Source of the DNA: JAFMIX01 sp031371425
Lineage (GTDB): Bacteria; Verrucomicrobiota; Verrucomicrobiia; Limisphaerales; JAFMIX01
NCBI GenBank assembly: GCA_031371425.1
Contig: JANMJO010000207.1
Span: forward strand, 1 to 7,982
DNA length: 7,982 nucleotides
Reading direction: 5' to 3'
The notes under the pieces were generated by a model. It did not search any database, was not told the origin of the DNA, and saw nothing but the letters and a program-made list of their open reading frames with translations. A program made the position numbers and the translations under genes. Shown here one piece after another: positions 5,919-7,982 of the stretch (its first letter is position 1; every line of letters begins with the position of its first letter).

Positions 5919-7478
5919 ATGAAACCCCAAGTGGAAATATACGACACGACCCTGCGCGACGGTTCGCAGGGCGAAGGCATCAATTTCTCCGTCGCCGACA
6001 AACTCCGCATCGCCGAGAAACTCGATGCATTCGGCGTTCACTACATCGAAGGCGGCTGGCCCGGCAGCAACCCCAAGGACATCGAGTTCTTCGCGCAGGC
6101 CAGCAAAAAGAAATTCAAAAACGCCCGCCTCGCCGCCTTCGGCTCCACTCGCAAGAAAGGCGTGCCCGTCGAGCACGACGACCAAGTCCGCCTCCTCATC
6201 GAGGCCGGCACACCCGTCGTCACCATCTACGGCAAGACCTCCATGCTCCACGTCAAGGAAGTCCTCCGCTGCACCCCCGATGAAAACCTCGGCATGATCG
6301 CCGACACCGTCAAATACCTCAAAGACCACCGCAAATTCGTCATCTACGACGCCGAACACGCCTTCGATGGCTACAAGCTCGACCCTGAATACGCCCTCGC
6401 CACCTGGCAGGCCGCGGAAAAAGCCGGTGCTGATTTCGTCGTCCTCTGCGACACCAACGGCGGCTGCCTCCCAAATGAAATCGCCGCCATCACCAAGACC
6501 GCCGTCGGCAAACTGAATTGCAAAGTCGGCATCCACACCCACGACGACAGCGGCGTGGGCGTCGCGAACGCCCTCGCCGCGCTCGACGCCGGCGCAGTCC
6601 ATGTTCAAGGCACGGTGAACGGCTACGGCGAGCGCACCGGCAACTGCAATCTCATCAGCGTGATTCCGCTCGTGCATTTCAAGCAGAAGAAAACCTGCGT
6701 GCCCGCCAAGTCCCTCGCGAAGCTCAAAGAAATTTCCATGTTCGTGGACGAGGTCGCGAACATCCGCCACAACCCCCGCCTGCCGTGGGTCGGCTCTGCG
6801 GCCTTCGCACACAAAGGCGGCACGCACGTCAACGCCGTGCAGAAACTCGCGGCCAGCTACGAACACATCAACCCCGAACTCGTCGGCAACGCCCGCAACA
6901 TCCTCATCAGCGACCTCGCTGGCCGCAGCAACATCGTCATGAAAGCGCAGTCGCTTGGCTTCAAGCTCACGAACGATACGCCGGAGCTGAAGACCATCCT
7001 GAACCGCATCAAAGAACTTGAGCACGCAGGCTACGAATTCGAGGCCGCCGAGGCCTCTCTCTCCCTGCTCATCGGCAAGACCCTCAAACGCCGAGAACTG
7101 CCGTTCATCGTGGACGCCTACCATGTCTCCATGCGCCGTGATGACAAGGAATCCGTCTGCGAAGCCACCGTGAAAGTCCGCGTCGGCAAGAAGCGCGCCC
7201 AGACCGTGGCCGAGGGCGATGGCCCCGTGAATGCCCTCGACGGCGCGCTCCGCCTCGCGCTCGCCAAGTTTTTTCCGAAGCTCAAGCGCATCCTGCTCAC
7301 CGATTACAAAGTGCGCATCCTCGACGGCGTGGCCGGCACGGCGGCGAAGACCCGTGTGCTTATCGAATCCACCGACGGCAAGCGCGAGTGGGGCACCGTC
7401 GGCGTGAGCGAGAACATCATCGAAGCCTCGTTGCAGGCGCTCGTGGACTCCATGGAGTTCGCGCTGCTGAAGAAATGA
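5919..7478 (+). CDS. cimA: (R)-citramalate synthase (CimA)
   Basis: This 519-residue enzyme condenses acetyl-CoA and pyruvate to (R)-citramalate, the entry to threonine-independent isoleucine synthesis. The N-terminal TIM barrel opens with YDTTLRDGSQGEG (8-20; Asp9 and Arg13 are the usual metal and substrate residues). It continues with KLDAFGVHYIEGGWPGSNPKD, the feature separating CimA from 2-isopropylmalate and homocitrate synthases. The metal ligands HTHDD are at 206-210 and NGYGERTGN at 234-242. From about residue 385 comes a LeuA-type C-terminal regulatory domain, which in relatives binds the end product (isoleucine), so feedback control is likely. Length fits the family. The open frame extends back to 5772, but those 49 residues lie partly in the MITE and are not enzyme-like; the ATG at 5919 with GGAAG upstream is the start. 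valS follows 97 bp later on the same strand. Confidence 0.93.
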   Translation: MKPQVEIYDTTLRDGSQGEGINFSVADKLRIAEKLDAFGVHYIEGGWPGSNPKDIEFFAQASKKKFKNARLAAFGSTRKKGVPVEHDDQVRLLIEAGTPVVTIYGKTSMLHVKEVLRCTPDENLGMIADTVKYLKDHRKFVIYDAEHAFDGYKLDPEYALATWQAAEKAGADFVVLCDTNGGCLPNEIAAITKTAVGKLNCKVGIHTHDDSGVGVANALAALDAGAVHVQGTVNGYGERTGNCNLISVIPLVHFKQKKTCVPAKSLAKLKEISMFVDEVANIRHNPRLPWVGSAAFAHKGGTHVNAVQKLAASYEHINPELVGNARNILISDLAGRSNIVMKAQSLGFKLTNDTPELKTILNRIKELEHAGYEFEAAEASLSLLIGKTLKRRELPFIVDAYHVSMRRDDKESVCEATVKVRVGKKRAQTVAEGDGPVNALDGALRLALAKFFPKLKRILLTDYKVRILDGVAGTAAKTRVLIESTDGKREWGTVGVSENIIEASLQALVDSMEFALLKK

Positions 7479-7486
7479 TTTTCCAG

Positions 7487-7560
7487 CCACGGATTGAACA
7501 CGGATGAAACACGGACAATTTGATTTTTGAATCTGTGTTTAATCCGTGTTCAATCCGTGG
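7487..7560. repeat. Inverted repeat made of 11-bp CACGGAT units between cimA and valS
   Basis: A perfect 19-bp stem (7487-7505 with 7542-7560, outer bases CCACGGATTG) extends inward for nine more pairs (7507-7515 with 7532-7540, one G-T pair) after one mismatch, leaving a 16-nt loop. The left arm is itself a tandem array with 11-bp period: CACGGATTGAA (7488-7498), CACGGATGAAA (7499-7509) and CACGGACAATT (7510-7520). It begins 8 bp after the cimA stop. A T5 run follows six bases beyond the stem, but it lies 4 bp before the valS ATG, so I read this as a dispersed repeat that may also act as an mRNA hairpin, not as a proven terminator. Confidence 0.75.
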
Positions 7561-7575
7561 CAAAACTTTTTAATC

Positions 7576-7842
7576 ATGACCGAAATTCCCAAAGCCTACG
7601 AGCCGCAGTCCGTCGAAGATAAATGGTATGACTTCTGGCAGAAGCACGGTTGCTTCACCGCCGATCCGAAGTCCGCCAAGCCCGCGTATTCCATCGTCAT
7701 CCCACCGCCGAACGTCACCGGCATGCTCCACATGGGGCACGTCCTCAACAACACCATCCAAGACATCCTCTCACGCAAGGCCACCAGAGGTCAGGGCGGG
7801 AGTTTTGTCGCCGCCTCGCAACCCACGCGCTTGGCGAAATAA
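7576..7842 (+). pseudogene. valS: Valyl-tRNA synthetase, N-terminal fragment interrupted after the HIGH motif
   Basis: From the ATG at 7576 the frame encodes a good ValRS N-terminus: MTEIPKAYEP, SVEDKWYDFW, then IVIPPPNVTGMLHMGHVLNN with the class I HIGH motif as HMGH (52-55), then TIQDILSRKA to residue 69. Normal ValRS continues here with an R-M-x-G-Y...PGTDHAGIATQ segment. Instead residues 70-88 are unrelated (TRGQGGSFVAASQ...) and a TAA follows at 7840. The protein would be 88 residues, against about 850-950 for the family, and could not charge tRNA. The break lies at about 7783, and repeat-rich DNA follows to the window end. Either an element inserted here, or a repeat caused a false join at a contig end; valS is essential, so an intact copy or the true continuation should exist elsewhere. 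A GTG at 7546 is in frame but lies inside the upstream repeat. Confidence 0.85.
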
Positions 7843-7863
7843 TTCAGTGGCGACGGTCGGAAG
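7783..7863. other. Unidentified DNA replacing valS sequence, left flank of the four-way-junction repeat
   Basis: From about 7783 the sequence no longer matches ValRS in any frame I can read. It contains GTCGCC (about 7806) and GGCGAC (about 7850) as a weak inverted pair, and no start codon followed by a credible protein. On the minus strand it stays open for over 25 codons but resembles nothing I recognise. It is either the left part of an inserted element or foreign sequence joined here. The short stretch 7954-7982 beyond the junction repeat also shows nothing identifiable. Confidence 0.5.
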
Positions 7864-7953
7864 GATTTGGAGTGCGCGGGCATGACCGCGCTTTGTAACT
7901 GGCAGACATGTCTGCCAGTTACAAAGCGGCGACATGTCGCCGCACTCCAAATC
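7864..7953. repeat. Composite palindromic element able to form a closed four-way junction
   Basis: A 10-bp stem GATTTGGAGT (7864-7873) with ACTCCAAATC (7944-7953) encloses three hairpins laid end to end with no spare base. Arm 1 is 7874-7891 (GCGCGG...CCGCGC). Arm 2 is 7892-7925, a perfect 34-nt palindrome that reaches 40 nt (7889-7928) if bases from arms 1 and 3 are counted. Arm 3 is 7926-7943, a perfect 18-nt palindrome. Each arm has CATG at its centre (7881-7884, 7907-7910, 7933-7936). It encodes nothing. The closing stem shares TTTGGAGT/ACTCCAAA with the core of the MITE at 5701-5835. Confidence 0.85.
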
Positions 7954-7982
7954 AGGGCACTGCCGGAAGGAAGACCCGGACG

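Noticed and set aside
5868..7490. Long 540-codon open frame on the minus strand opposite cimA
   Set aside because: It is a shadow of cimA in G+C-rich DNA: composition is Val/Gly/Asp-biased, no recognisable domain, and the plus-strand frame is an unmistakable enzyme.
7864..7953. CRISPR repeat or tRNA gene as explanation of the palindromic block
   Set aside because: There are no regularly spaced identical repeats, and the cloverleaf lacks tRNA-invariant features such as a T-loop sequence and anticodon loop; arms are near-perfect palindromes with 4-nt centres.

Overview
The window looks like a piece of a G+C-rich bacterial genome, most likely a verrucomicrobial one (Pedosphaera/Limisphaera-like). 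This is an inference from protein style: a pseudopilin-type protein with an H-X9-DG C-terminus, a DUF2723 protein, a CimA-type citramalate synthase and short modular palindromes. No rRNA or other decisive marker is present. Both ends cut through genes, and the right end lies in repetitive DNA, so the window may be a whole contig that stopped at a repeat.

Layout. Positions 1-4267 are all on the minus strand. Read in the direction of transcription they hold a lone pseudopilin-like secreted protein (4267-3404), a ferrous-iron uptake operon of two FeoA-type proteins and FeoB (3305-532), and the first 115 codons of a DUF2723 membrane protein (345 to beyond 1). A family 2 glycosyltransferase (4434-5201, plus) diverges from the pseudopilin gene. 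It converges on rpsT (5550-5287, minus), with a strong rpsT terminator hairpin in the 85-bp gap. cimA (5919-7478, plus) follows a 368-bp intergenic region holding the rpsT promoter and a small insertion element. The 5' end of valS (from 7576, plus) comes next and is broken after about 69 recognisable codons.

How the genes work together. The feo genes form one functional unit for Fe(II) import across the inner membrane. CimA makes (R)-citramalate for threonine-independent isoleucine synthesis. S20 and ValRS are housekeeping translation genes. The remaining genes are not obviously linked to each other in function.

The most unusual content is non-coding. (1) A 135-bp MITE-like element at 5701-5835 has 24-bp terminal inverted repeats (23/24 matched) and an exact 9-bp target duplication. 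(2) A 90-nt element at 7864-7953 can fold into a closed four-way junction: a 10-bp stem plus three hairpin arms, each with CATG at its tip. (3) The core of the first element (5742-5812) has the same plan and the same TTTGGAGT/ACTCCAAA closing stem. (4) The DNA carrying the second element has replaced or interrupted valS just after its HIGH motif. A further inverted repeat built from 11-bp CACGGAT units separates cimA from valS. I saw no CRISPR array, tRNA, rRNA, phage gene or defence system.
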